From Bacillus crepusculi (lineage in GTDB: Bacteria > Bacillota > Bacilli > Bacillales > Bacillaceae), in NCBI RefSeq assembly GCF_014764715.1, contig NZ_JACXXE010000002.1:1-64000 (forward strand): a stretch of 64,000 nt of DNA, written 5' to 3'. A model generated the notes under the pieces. It saw only the letters and a list, made by a program, of their open reading frames with translations, searched no databases and was not told where the DNA came from. Both the position numbers and the translations under genes were made by a program. Positions 38,823 to 46,309 of this stretch are shown here, piece after piece (position 1 is the stretch's first letter; every line of letters begins with the position of its first letter).

Positions 38823-39400
38823 TTAAGCTTTTGAAGAGGGGCTTTGATCTTCAAAAATTGGTTTTAATTCGATAACATCTAGAAATATTGATTCTTCAAG
38901 TGTTTCTTTTATATCTTCAAAGTTCAGATTATTTTGAGATAAAATATCCTCTATGGATTTGATACCATTGATTTGACTTGAAAAAGTAAACCATTCATAA
39001 TCATCGCGCGAATCAACAAGGTATTCACTAAATATGTTTCTAATAAGCACAGCCTGTACTGGAACAATCATAGCATCAGCTAACCCTTGAAGAGATTGGC
39101 CCACCAAGAACATTCCCCAGTTAGATGAAAAAGCACTAAGCAAGCAAGAAATAATGAATAAACCTAACCCTATTAAAAACATTTTTTTAACATTTGTCAT
39201 TTTAGCCATGATGCCAAAAAAGGCATGAAAACCCCGAAGAAAGACCAAAAAACGATGTTTCTCCACTGCATGACTTCATAATCAATGTTATAAAAATGAA
39301 CTAGCTCAGGATAGGCTATAAATAACATGGTAGTACTCATTGAACTAACAAAAACTCCTAGTGATATCGCAATAACAATCAGTCTGCTCTTTATAGTCAT
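38823..39400 (-). pseudogene. MFS transporter remnant, frameshifted and C-terminally replaced
   Basis: The first ~60 residues (MTIKSRLIVIAISLGVFVSS ... FWSFFGVFMPF) are the start of a major-facilitator exporter of the EmrB/TetA-like type. The frame breaks at a run of six bases (top-strand A 39216-39221); one extra base would restore MPFFGIMAKMTNVKKMF and helices 3-4 (WGMFLVGQSLQGLADAM). After VLIRNIF the protein stops resembling MFS proteins and continues for ~68 acidic residues of unknown origin. Most of a 12-14-helix transporter is therefore missing. Its start overlaps the GNAT gene by four bases, so it belonged to that operon, presumably as exporter or immunity gene. Confidence 0.8.
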
Positions 39401-40386
39401 TGTATCAACCTTTTTTCTAATTCTAATTCATCTTTGACATGTATTCCGTAATTTCCTATAGAGGGTATTGTAGGTTTAACCATTCTTGCTTTATCAATTG
39501 CACCAATATAGATGTTTTTAAAAGAAAATCCTTTTCTTTGATAAAACCTAATTGCATTTAAGTTATCATTACTAGTGATTAAATTAATTGAGTGTATATT
39601 TTGTGTTTTTAGATGGTGTTCTAACTCGAAAAGTAATTTACTTCCAATGCCGTGATACTTTTCTAGAGCCTCTAAAGTCAGAATTTCTGCTTCATTTTTA
39701 AATATTTTGTAAACTAGTATTCCTACTATATAATCTCCACGTTTAGCCAACATAATGTTTTCATTTAAAACATTATAAGTTGTCCCTTTAGACACCATAG
39801 TCGTTCCGCCCCAATGTTCATTGAAAAAACATGTTAACCATGAAAAGTCTTTTGAACTTGGTTGAGTTACTATCAATTCTTCTGAATGAGAAAATTTTTC
39901 TGACAGCTGGATATGGGCTATTTCTTTGTCATTCGCTTGATCCTCAGAAAAATGGATTGTGATGCCTAGTTTTTCGGCGTTTATTTGAGCAAGTTTTTGT
40001 GCATAGCTCGAAAAATCTTCAGGGTCAATACCGAAATAAAAAAAACTCTCAGGTGGATTCTTTTTGTACCAAAGATTGCTACTGATTACATATTCGTTTT
40101 GTTTTGTTTCAGTTATGTTGATATCATCATATAATAGTGCTCTTCCTTCAATAAACTCTACGACAAATTCTTCTAATTTGTTTTGAGTAAATAAACGGTT
40201 TTTTTCTTGAAAATATCCTATTTCACTTAATTTACTGTGAATCCAATTAATTAAATCATCCTCGTCGAGTTCATTATCTCTCGCAAGTGCCATTAGCATT
40301 GCAATGTAATTAACAATCGTTCTGCTTCTCTTAGTTGAAATGTTTTTATAGATGTTTTCTAGAATATCATCATTAAGTTTATTCAT
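39397..40386 (-). CDS. GNAT acetyltransferase with unknown N-terminal domain
   Basis: 329-aa protein. Residues ~185-329 are a GNAT N-acetyltransferase fold with acetyl-CoA-binding YHGIGS at 244-249 and NAIRFYQRKGF near 277. Residues 1-180 are unrecognised: a helical segment, then a mixed region with a hydrophobic/aromatic cluster (NLWYKKNPPESFFYF). It overlaps the PqqD-like gene by four bases (ATGA) and the MFS remnant by four bases, placing it within the peptide-modification operon. A likely role is acylation of the encoded peptide or its product, but this is inference; resistance by acetylation is an alternative. Confidence 0.8.
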   Translation of the reverse strand: MNKLNDDILENIYKNISTKRSRTIVNYIAMLMALARDNELDEDDLINWIHSKLSEIGYFQEKNRLFTQNKLEEFVVEFIEGRALLYDDINITETKQNEYVISSNLWYKKNPPESFFYFGIDPEDFSSYAQKLAQINAEKLGITIHFSEDQANDKEIAHIQLSEKFSHSEELIVTQPSSKDFSWLTCFFNEHWGGTTMVSKGTTYNVLNENIMLAKRGDYIVGILVYKIFKNEAEILTLEALEKYHGIGSKLLFELEHHLKTQNIHSINLITSNDNLNAIRFYQRKGFSFKNIYIGAIDKARMVKPTIPSIGNYGIHVKDELELEKRLIQ

Positions 40387-40640
40387 TTTACATATACAAC
40401 TTCCTTTTCAATTAATTGTTTACTCAATGCTTGCAGGTCTTCCATACAAGTTTGAACATCTGTATCATATTCTTCAGCAATTTCCGTTACTATGGAAATG
40501 AACTCTCTTTGCCCGTCAATTCGTTCATAAAAATCAGCAGCGACTTGATTTAGGGACATGCCTGGTTCGATAATGATACCTTTTAGATACTTTCTTGTAA
40601 CATTATCTGGATTTTTTACGAGAATTGTATTATGATCCAT
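40383..40640 (-). CDS. PqqD-like RiPP recognition element protein
   Basis: 85-aa stand-alone PqqD-family protein. Such domains form a winged-helix that binds leader peptides and hands them to tailoring enzymes. Features include a strand pair near the N-terminus, then MSLNQVAADFYERIDGQREF and VTEIAEEYDTDVQTCMEDLQALSKQLIEKEVV, matching the PqqD pattern (helix, ID/G turn, helix-wing). ATG 40640 is eight bases after GGAGG and lies inside the end of the methyltransferase gene. In lasso systems the equivalent protein (B1) recognises the YxxPxL motif, which occurs in the peptide encoded at 41413-41481. Confidence 0.82.
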   Translation of the reverse strand: MDHNTILVKNPDNVTRKYLKGIIIEPGMSLNQVAADFYERIDGQREFISIVTEIAEEYDTDVQTCMEDLQALSKQLIEKEVVYVK

Positions 40641-41358
40641 TTGGATTTCCTCCATTCTTTTTTTCTATAACAAGATACCAAGATTGTGGTTTTGGCTCGT
40701 TTGTATCCATACTTGTTGGTATATCTCCAATTTCATCAATAACTTCCATAAACTCTTCAACAGAGAATTCTAAAGGATGGAATGAATAATTGGAAATACC
40801 TGCGCGTGCTAGCATTTCTCCTACATGTTTTTCAGTGTAGCTTTCTAAGAAGGCTTCCTCCAAAATATTTATATACTTTGAGTCTATTTGTTTTCTTAAG
40901 CTATTCAAGGAGAGTAAAGATATAGGGTGAGTATCAATAATGATGATTTTACCCCCCGGTTTTAGCACTCTATAGCATTCTTTTAATCCTTTTACCGGCT
41001 CTACCCAATGATGTAGACATGAATAAGAAACTAGAGCATCAATCGACTCATTTGCATACGTCAGTGAATGAACATCTTGTATTTCAAAAATCACATTTTT
41101 TTTATTAAGACACGTATTTATCTGATTTTGGGCTATTTCTAACATTGTTTCATTAATATCAGTAGCATAAATAGTCGCATTTGAATTCTCACATAAATAA
41201 TGTGTTAAATAACCGGGGCCAGTTCCCATATCAACAATGGTTTCTTCAGAGCCTGAAAGAGTATGGTTTAAAATTTTATTACCTATCAACGGATATATGT
41301 ATAGTTGATTTTCTTTGACGAAATCATTATATAAATAACATTCATCATGAGTCAGCAA
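40630..41358 (-). CDS. Class I SAM-dependent methyltransferase (peptide operon)
   Basis: 242-aa methyltransferase. Motif I is TIVDMGTGPGYLTHYL (residues ~36-51), the acidic SAM-ribose ligand is in IYATDINETML, and post-I motifs are DALVSYSCLHHWVEP and LKPGGKIIIIDTHPI. The start is TTG 41358, ten bases after AAAGGAG. It overlaps the PqqD-like gene by 11 bases and follows the 22-residue peptide gene by 54 bases. Likely a tailoring enzyme of the peptide, though a small-molecule substrate cannot be excluded. Confidence 0.83.
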   Translation of the reverse strand: MLTHDECYLYNDFVKENQLYIYPLIGNKILNHTLSGSEETIVDMGTGPGYLTHYLCENSNATIYATDINETMLEIAQNQINTCLNKKNVIFEIQDVHSLTYANESIDALVSYSCLHHWVEPVKGLKECYRVLKPGGKIIIIDTHPISLLSLNSLRKQIDSKYINILEEAFLESYTEKHVGEMLARAGISNYSFHPLEFSVEEFMEVIDEIGDIPTSMDTNEPKPQSWYLVIEKKNGGNPNGS

Positions 41359-41383
41359 AGAATGTACACTCCTTTCATAAAGT

Positions 41384-41529
41384 GTTAGGGTATGAAAAAA
41401 ATCAGTTTATGATTAATGTCCACCAGCGACAACTACATTACGAATTTCAACAAGACGTGGAGTTTTATAAACTTTTTTCATGTAATCATCCTCCTATATA
41501 TGTCTTAAATTTCAATTTCATACCCTAAC
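41384..41529. repeat. 14-bp inverted repeat flanking the small peptide gene
   Basis: GTTAGGGTATGAAA at 41384-41397 and its exact reverse complement TTTCATACCCTAAC at 41516-41529. One arm lies between the peptide gene and the methyltransferase gene, the other at the predicted transcription start of the operon. It may be a duplicated regulator site or a long-range RNA stem enclosing the peptide cistron. Confidence 0.75.
41413..41481 (-). CDS. Candidate RiPP precursor peptide, 22 aa, with YxxPxL motif
   Basis: Short gene, ATG at 41481, TAA at 41413-41415, with a strong AGGAGG seven to eight bases before the start. The N-terminal half reads MKKVYKTPRLV and the C-terminal half EIRNVVVAGGH. Y5-K-T-P8-R-L10 matches the YxxPxL element by which lasso-peptide leaders are recognised by their RRE protein. 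The peptide is exceptionally short, as if it were a leader with only a few core residues (AGGH). A minus-strand promoter with extended -10 (TGATATTAT, ending near 41536) lies upstream. It is the first gene of the methyltransferase/PqqD/GNAT operon. Confidence 0.72.
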   Translation of the reverse strand: MKKVYKTPRLVEIRNVVVAGGH

Positions 41530-41672
41530 GAAAGTCATAATATCACATTTTTTATATTTTCTTAAATATTTAAATAATGATTTTTTGACAAATTTTGATG
41601 TCGGTACTCTATCTATAAAGTGCATAGTGTTAAGTAAATCAAGGGTACAAATAGAGTTAGAGTTGAGCAAAG

Positions 41673-41960
41673 ATGAATTCTGATGAGTTTTTAATGAATA
41701 TTGGCCAAATCATTTTTTACATAACAAAGGAAGTGTAGAACGCTTTTTTTCGGTTCCTAGGATCGAATATTGATCTTTTGGATGAAAATGAACGAAAAAA
41801 GATAGAAAAAAAATTAAAATCAATGATAAATAATTTGCCAAACGATTTCAGGGGAATTTCAGTAGAGGATATTCTGGCAAGAAAGAAAGATGACTTAGAC
41901 GTATATCAATCCACACAACTTGTTGTAAGACAACTTATGAGTATAAAAGATGGTTTTTAA
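41673..41960 (+). pseudogene. Small hypothetical gene interrupted by an in-frame TAG
   Basis: One reading frame runs from ATG 41673 to TAA at 41958-41960 (about 95 residues) but contains a TAG at 41736-41738, after 21 codons. The piece downstream of the stop can start at TTG 41778 (MDENERKKIEKKL...) and encodes 60 residues ending VVRQLMSIKDGF. I do not recognise the family; it is helical and charged. A TTGACA (41585-41590) upstream may be its -35. Either an ancestral gene was broken, or only the 60-residue product is made; the TTG lacks a good ribosome binding site. Confidence 0.5.
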
Positions 41961-42048
41961 GAAGATAAGTTATCTTCATTATTTTCTTAACTCGACTATA
42001 GAAATATTACGATCAAACTTAGTGTAATGTTGAATGAGATAACAAAAA

Positions 42049-42082
42049 AATAAAGAACCGCTTTTTTTAGCGGTTCTTTATT
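42049..42082. terminator. Bidirectional terminator
   Basis: AATAAAGAACCGCT and AGCGGTTCTTTATT are perfect 14-bp arms around a T6 loop, serving the minus-strand MetE-like gene and ending the AT-rich accessory segment. Confidence 0.88.
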
Positions 42083-42113
42083 ATGACGGTAAGCTTTTTC
42101 TGTTGGCTTTCGC

Positions 42114-43235
42114 CTATTTCCACACTTGATCAGCAATCTCAATCACATGACGCAGCTTTTCCCATTGCTGCTCTTCTGTTAACAGATTGCCTTCCTCTGT
42201 TGATGCGAATCCGCATTGTGGGCTTAGACAAATTTGATTGATGTTTACGTATTGAGCGGCTTCCTCGATTCGTTTTTTGATCTGTTCAACTGGCTCAAGC
42301 TCTCCGTACTTTGAAGTCACAAGGCCAAGTACGATTTGAAGGTTTGGGTTCTTCACATATCGAAGAGGCTCAAATCCGCCAGAACGCTCATCGTCGAATT
42401 CTAAAAATAGACCATCAAGATCTAAACCAGCAAAAATCGTTTCTGCCGCGGCTTCATAACCACCTTCAGCTGCCCAAGTCGATTTAAAGTTACCACGGCA
42501 AATGTGCATTGTGATGACTAAATCCTCTGGACGGTCGGCAACGGCTTCATTAATTGTCTTTGCAAACGACGCACGAAGTTCATCTTCTTCTCGGCCAAAG
42601 GCTTTGATTTGCTCATGACCTTTTTCAGAAAAGAACACGGCCCATGCTGTATCATCCAGCTGTAGGTAGCGGCAGCCTGCATCATAAAAAGCACGGATGG
42701 CTTTCTTATACGCCTGTGCCACATCATGATGGAAATCATCTAAGCTGTCATATACACCTTCTTCAAGCTTTCCGCGGAAAAAGAGCATATTCGGACTTGG
42801 AATCGTCATTTTAGCCGTATGGTTACCTGCAATGCTGTGAAGAAAACGATAATCCTCTAGCATCGGATGGTCTGTAAAATCGATCTTGCCTGTTACCTTG
42901 ATGCCTCTTGCTTTTGTTGTCGTGTTGTGGAATTGAATGCCTTGATCTGCTTCAAATCCTTCAACTCCATCAAGTCCTTCAAGAAAGTCAAAATGCCACC
43001 ATGCACGTCTAAACTCTCCATCTGTGACAACCTCTAACCCGATTTCCTTTTGCTTCTCTACAATACGTGTGATTTCTGCATTTTCAATTTGACGGAGCTG
43101 CTCTGCTGTCAGCGTACCGTCTGCTTTTTGCTTGCGTGCTTCCTTGATGCGCTCTGAACGAAGCAAGCTTCCTACTTGATCTGCGCGAAATGGCGGCTTC
43201 GTTGTTTTCTTTCCAATGGTTTGTACTTGTGTCAT
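42114..43235 (-). CDS. MetE C-terminal-like methyltransferase (YxjG/YxjH family)
   Basis: 373-aa cytoplasmic protein related to the C-terminal half of cobalamin-independent methionine synthase. B. subtilis YxjG/YxjH are of this type and are also S-box controlled; they take part in methionine salvage from S-methyl compounds. Zinc-ligand candidates are His in ITMHICRGN with its cysteine, and Cys in LSPQCGFAS. FRADQVGSLLR at the N-terminus and LQLDDTAWAVF are family signatures. A SAM-I riboswitch and terminator lie upstream. Confidence 0.9.
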   Translation of the reverse strand: MTQVQTIGKKTTKPPFRADQVGSLLRSERIKEARKQKADGTLTAEQLRQIENAEITRIVEKQKEIGLEVVTDGEFRRAWWHFDFLEGLDGVEGFEADQGIQFHNTTTKARGIKVTGKIDFTDHPMLEDYRFLHSIAGNHTAKMTIPSPNMLFFRGKLEEGVYDSLDDFHHDVAQAYKKAIRAFYDAGCRYLQLDDTAWAVFFSEKGHEQIKAFGREEDELRASFAKTINEAVADRPEDLVITMHICRGNFKSTWAAEGGYEAAAETIFAGLDLDGLFLEFDDERSGGFEPLRYVKNPNLQIVLGLVTSKYGELEPVEQIKKRIEEAAQYVNINQICLSPQCGFASTEEGNLLTEEQQWEKLRHVIEIADQVWK

Positions 43236-43270
43236 GCTAAATCCCTTCTTTCTACAGGTTTAAAAACAAA

Positions 43271-43301
43271 TAAAAAAGCTCTTCCTTGGATAAGGAAGAG
43301 C
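43271..43301 (-). terminator. S-box-controlled terminator
   Basis: On the minus strand GCTCTTCCTT / AAGGAAGAGC with a short loop and T6; expression platform of the SAM-I riboswitch. Confidence 0.9.
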
Positions 43302-43324
43302 GTCATATACTGTGAGAACTCTGC

Positions 43325-43433
43325 CTTATCTTCAAACAAGCAGATGCTTGTTTAAGGAATTAGCACCATTCTGTTCCTAGGAACAGCGGTTGCCGGGTTT
43401 CACAGGGCCAGTCCCTCCACCACTCTTAATAAG
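43325..43433 (-). ncRNA. SAM-I riboswitch (S-box)
   Basis: Minus strand: P1 CTTATTAAGAG ... GAAGATAAG, with the conserved GTGGAGGGACTGGCCC, GAAACCCGGCAACC and GGTGCTAATTCC blocks. SAM binding should favour the downstream terminator, shutting off the MetE-like gene when methionine is plentiful. Confidence 0.96.
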
Positions 43434-43517
43434 GTTACCTTTTGATTCAATTTTCTTAATATAAACAATTATTCATTTTTTATGAGAGAAAGTCAATGGT
43501 TTTTACAATTTAATTTC

Positions 43518-44837
43518 CTACATGAACAAATCAGCGACGAGAACACCAGCTAGTCCGACAAGTGAAAGAACGGTGACCATCAATGTCCACGTTTTAAAGG
43601 TTTGGGCCATTGACAGGTTAAAGTATTCTTTATAAATCCAGAAACCCGCATCATTCACATGAGAGAACGTAATACTGCCGGCACCTGTTGCGATGACCAT
43701 TAATTCAGGGCTGACACCCGTCAATCCAATAAGTGGTGCAGAAATGCCAGCCGCTGTGAGACCGGCGACAGTCGCTGATCCTAAAGAGACACGAAGGACA
43801 GCAGCAATGAGCCAGGTGAGAAGCAGGGGAGAAAGCGTGCTTCCTTGCATGATCCCCGCAATATATTGATCGACGCCGCTATCAATGAGCACCTGTTTAA
43901 AGGCGCCGCCACCGGCAATAATTAATAGAATCATGGCAATGGAGCCAATAGAATCGGTGATCGACTTCATGACTTCCTGCATGCTTTTTCCTCTGCCCAG
44001 TCCAAACGTATAAATGGCCAGCAGGACTGAGATTAATAGCGCAATCGCTGGTTCACCTAAAAACTCAGCGGTTGGCAGCAATGGAGAGGAAGGGAAGAAA
44101 ATTTCTAAAAAAGCTCTGAATGTCATGAGCAATACAGGCAAAACAGCAGTAAAAATGCTAATGCCGAAGCTTGGCATTTCCTCTTCTGTGAATTCCTTTG
44201 GATTAAATAAATTTTTTGGTATATGTGCGTGCAATTGATCTTTTTTAAATAGTTTCGTAAACAGAAGTCCGCCTACTAACACAGCAGGAATCGCTAGAAT
44301 AATTCCAACTAACAACGTTTGTCCCATGTTTGCTTGAAAGACATTGGCAATGGCAGTCGGCCCTGGGTGAGGAGGGAGGAAGCCATGTGTGGTGATCAGT
44401 GCAGCGACGAGGGGCATACCCACATATAACACAGGAAGTCTTGCAGCTTGAGCGATCGTAAAGACTAATGGAATTAAGATAATGAATCCGGTTTCATAAA
44501 ATAGAGCAATTCCAATAACAAATCCAGTCAGCATCGTTGCCCATTGGATTTTCCCAATGCCGAATCGGTCAATGAGTGTCATCGCAATGCGCTGGGCACC
44601 ACCAGAATCAGCCATCAATTTACCGAGCATCGCTCCAAAACCGAGAACCAGTGCTAGGTGCCCGAGTGTACTTCCGAGTCCTTTTTCGACGGAAGCAATC
44701 GCTTCAAGTGGTGACATTCCTTCTAAAACAGCCACAATTAAAGAGACAATAATTAAAGAAATGAAAGCGTTTAACTTTAAGACAACCATGAGTAAAAGTA
44801 ATAACAAAACGCCAAGTCCAATAAACACTAACGACAT
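43518..44837 (-). CDS. GntP family permease
   Basis: 439-aa transporter of the gluconate:H+ symporter family with about 12-14 membrane segments. Family segments include LGFGAMLGKLMADSGGAQRIA, HGFLPPHPGPTAIA, SLGSATVAGLTAAG and a conserved SHVNDAGFWI near the C-terminus. ATG 44837 follows AAAGGAGG. Downstream partner of a DUF1537 kinase and a beta-hydroxyacid dehydrogenase, so the probable cargo is a four-carbon sugar acid (threonate or erythronate type) and not gluconate. Confidence 0.9.
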   Translation of the reverse strand: MSLVFIGLGVLLLLLLMVVLKLNAFISLIIVSLIVAVLEGMSPLEAIASVEKGLGSTLGHLALVLGFGAMLGKLMADSGGAQRIAMTLIDRFGIGKIQWATMLTGFVIGIALFYETGFIILIPLVFTIAQAARLPVLYVGMPLVAALITTHGFLPPHPGPTAIANVFQANMGQTLLVGIILAIPAVLVGGLLFTKLFKKDQLHAHIPKNLFNPKEFTEEEMPSFGISIFTAVLPVLLMTFRAFLEIFFPSSPLLPTAEFLGEPAIALLISVLLAIYTFGLGRGKSMQEVMKSITDSIGSIAMILLIIAGGGAFKQVLIDSGVDQYIAGIMQGSTLSPLLLTWLIAAVLRVSLGSATVAGLTAAGISAPLIGLTGVSPELMVIATGAGSITFSHVNDAGFWIYKEYFNLSMAQTFKTWTLMVTVLSLVGLAGVLVADLFM

Positions 44838-44887
44838 GATCTTTCCTCCTTTGTGGTGCATAAGGGAGCGAGAATACTCCCTATGCT

Positions 44888-46309
44888 TTATCCTTCAAGT
44901 ATGTCTACAGCTTCTTTTAACGTATTTTTTGAGCCAACATTTCCCGGGAAAATCACGTAAGACATGAAGGGGAATTTACTTTCTTCTCCTGTTTGCCAAA
45001 CGGGAATACCTGGTTTAATTTGACCTGCCACAGTCGCACGCTTTACACCAAGTCCTCTCGTTCCAATATCGCTTGAGGTAATGCCACCTTTGGCAATGAG
45101 ATACTTAGGACGAATCGTGAGACGCTGGACAATGCTTGTTACAGCATCACTAATTTGTACAGAAAGCTTCAATTCTTCCTCTTGACGATCATCCCCAAGG
45201 TCAAGTCGTTCTCTCCTTGTGTAAACAGCTACAGATTGACCTGATGCTAACAGTGTTTCAGTTTGCTGAATCACGCGATCCATTTCATCTAGAAATGCCT
45301 CAGGTTCTAACACGAGATGTGTGTTAAATTCAATAAAGGCCATCTCCCTCTTTTGTTGAAGCGCTCTTAACTGTTCCGTTGTTTTTTTGACATGAGAACC
45401 AACTATGATGAGACCACCGTGCTGGCTTTCTTCTTTGATCAATTCTTGTCTTGTTAATAAAGCTTGATCGTGAATGCCACCAAGTACTTTTGTAAGCGCC
45501 GCTGCACTTCTAAACATAAATTGCTTTCCTGTTTGAATGGCTTCGATGAGGGCGGTGACAAATACTTTGACATCGTCATAATCGACAGCGTTTACAACCA
45601 CCTTATTGAAATCTTTCACACTTATGAGCTGATCTTTTATTTGATCTATGCATAAAGCACGTAGATCGTCTAACGAAATGTAGGTGGTGTTCTTCTTTGT
45701 GAACGTTCCGCCTGATTTTTCTTCAATCCACTCCCCGAGATGAGACGACTGAAAGCCGAATGTACGGTCTCGTGCAAATTCTGTATCACCAGCGGGAATC
45801 AAGTCGTGTCCTTCCTGTACGTAATGAATATTGTTGATCGTAAAGCGTCCGCCTTCTTGGAAAAAAGGAATAAGGATTTCTCCATCAAATTGATGGGAGC
45901 TTTGCTGTTCAATGGTCGTTCTGAGTACTTCAGTTTCCAGCGGAAAGTGTCCACGCAGGGTAGAATCCCCTCGGCTGACAATGATGAAAGCCTGATCAAG
46001 CCGTTCAGCCACTTTCGCAATCGTTGAAGCAATTGTTTCGTGCGCAGCGGCAGTTTCTTTTTCTGTCATACTGCGAGAGTTGGTCAAAATAAAGAACATA
46101 CGGCTATCTTCAAGAAAGCCAGCTTCAATGCTTTCCTCTGACCAATCAGTGAAAACAGAGACACCGTGTACGGTTTGAATCCCTGTTGGGTCATCGTCTA
46201 ATACTATGACTTTATGATGAAAGCTTTTTAGTGCTTGTTCATATGCCGTTTGAATCCTTTTTGAATCCGCTTTCGGAATAGCATTCAATAAGTCAGTGCT
46301 TTGCTTCAT
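44888..46309 (-). CDS. Four-carbon acid sugar kinase (DUF1537, OtnK/DtnK-like)
   Basis: 473-aa kinase of the DUF1537 family, which phosphorylates 3-oxo four-carbon sugar acids formed by the partner dehydrogenase. N-terminal KVIVLDDDPTGIQTVHGVSVFTDW and C-terminal YLIAKGGITSSDIGTRGL are diagnostic. ATG 46309 is preferred over 46315 for spacing from AAGGA; both overlap the dehydrogenase gene. Confidence 0.9.
   Translation of the reverse strand: MKQSTDLLNAIPKADSKRIQTAYEQALKSFHHKVIVLDDDPTGIQTVHGVSVFTDWSEESIEAGFLEDSRMFFILTNSRSMTEKETAAAHETIASTIAKVAERLDQAFIIVSRGDSTLRGHFPLETEVLRTTIEQQSSHQFDGEILIPFFQEGGRFTINNIHYVQEGHDLIPAGDTEFARDRTFGFQSSHLGEWIEEKSGGTFTKKNTTYISLDDLRALCIDQIKDQLISVKDFNKVVVNAVDYDDVKVFVTALIEAIQTGKQFMFRSAAALTKVLGGIHDQALLTRQELIKEESQHGGLIIVGSHVKKTTEQLRALQQKREMAFIEFNTHLVLEPEAFLDEMDRVIQQTETLLASGQSVAVYTRRERLDLGDDRQEEELKLSVQISDAVTSIVQRLTIRPKYLIAKGGITSSDIGTRGLGVKRATVAGQIKPGIPVWQTGEESKFPFMSYVIFPGNVGSKNTLKEAVDILEG

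Noticed and set aside
39216..39221. Programmed frameshifting in the MFS gene
   Set aside because: The A6/T6 run has no obvious stimulatory structure, and the downstream frame ends in a chimeric tail, so decay or a sequence error is more likely.
38823..41481. A true lasso-peptide cluster
   Set aside because: Only the leader motif and RRE-like protein fit. There is no transglutaminase-like B2 protease and no asparagine-synthetase-like C cyclase, and the peptide has almost no core.
41778..41960. A complete 60-codon gene starting at TTG 41778
   Set aside because: No good ribosome binding site; the same frame continues upstream through a TAG to an ATG, which favours a broken longer gene. Kept as a pseudogene with low confidence.
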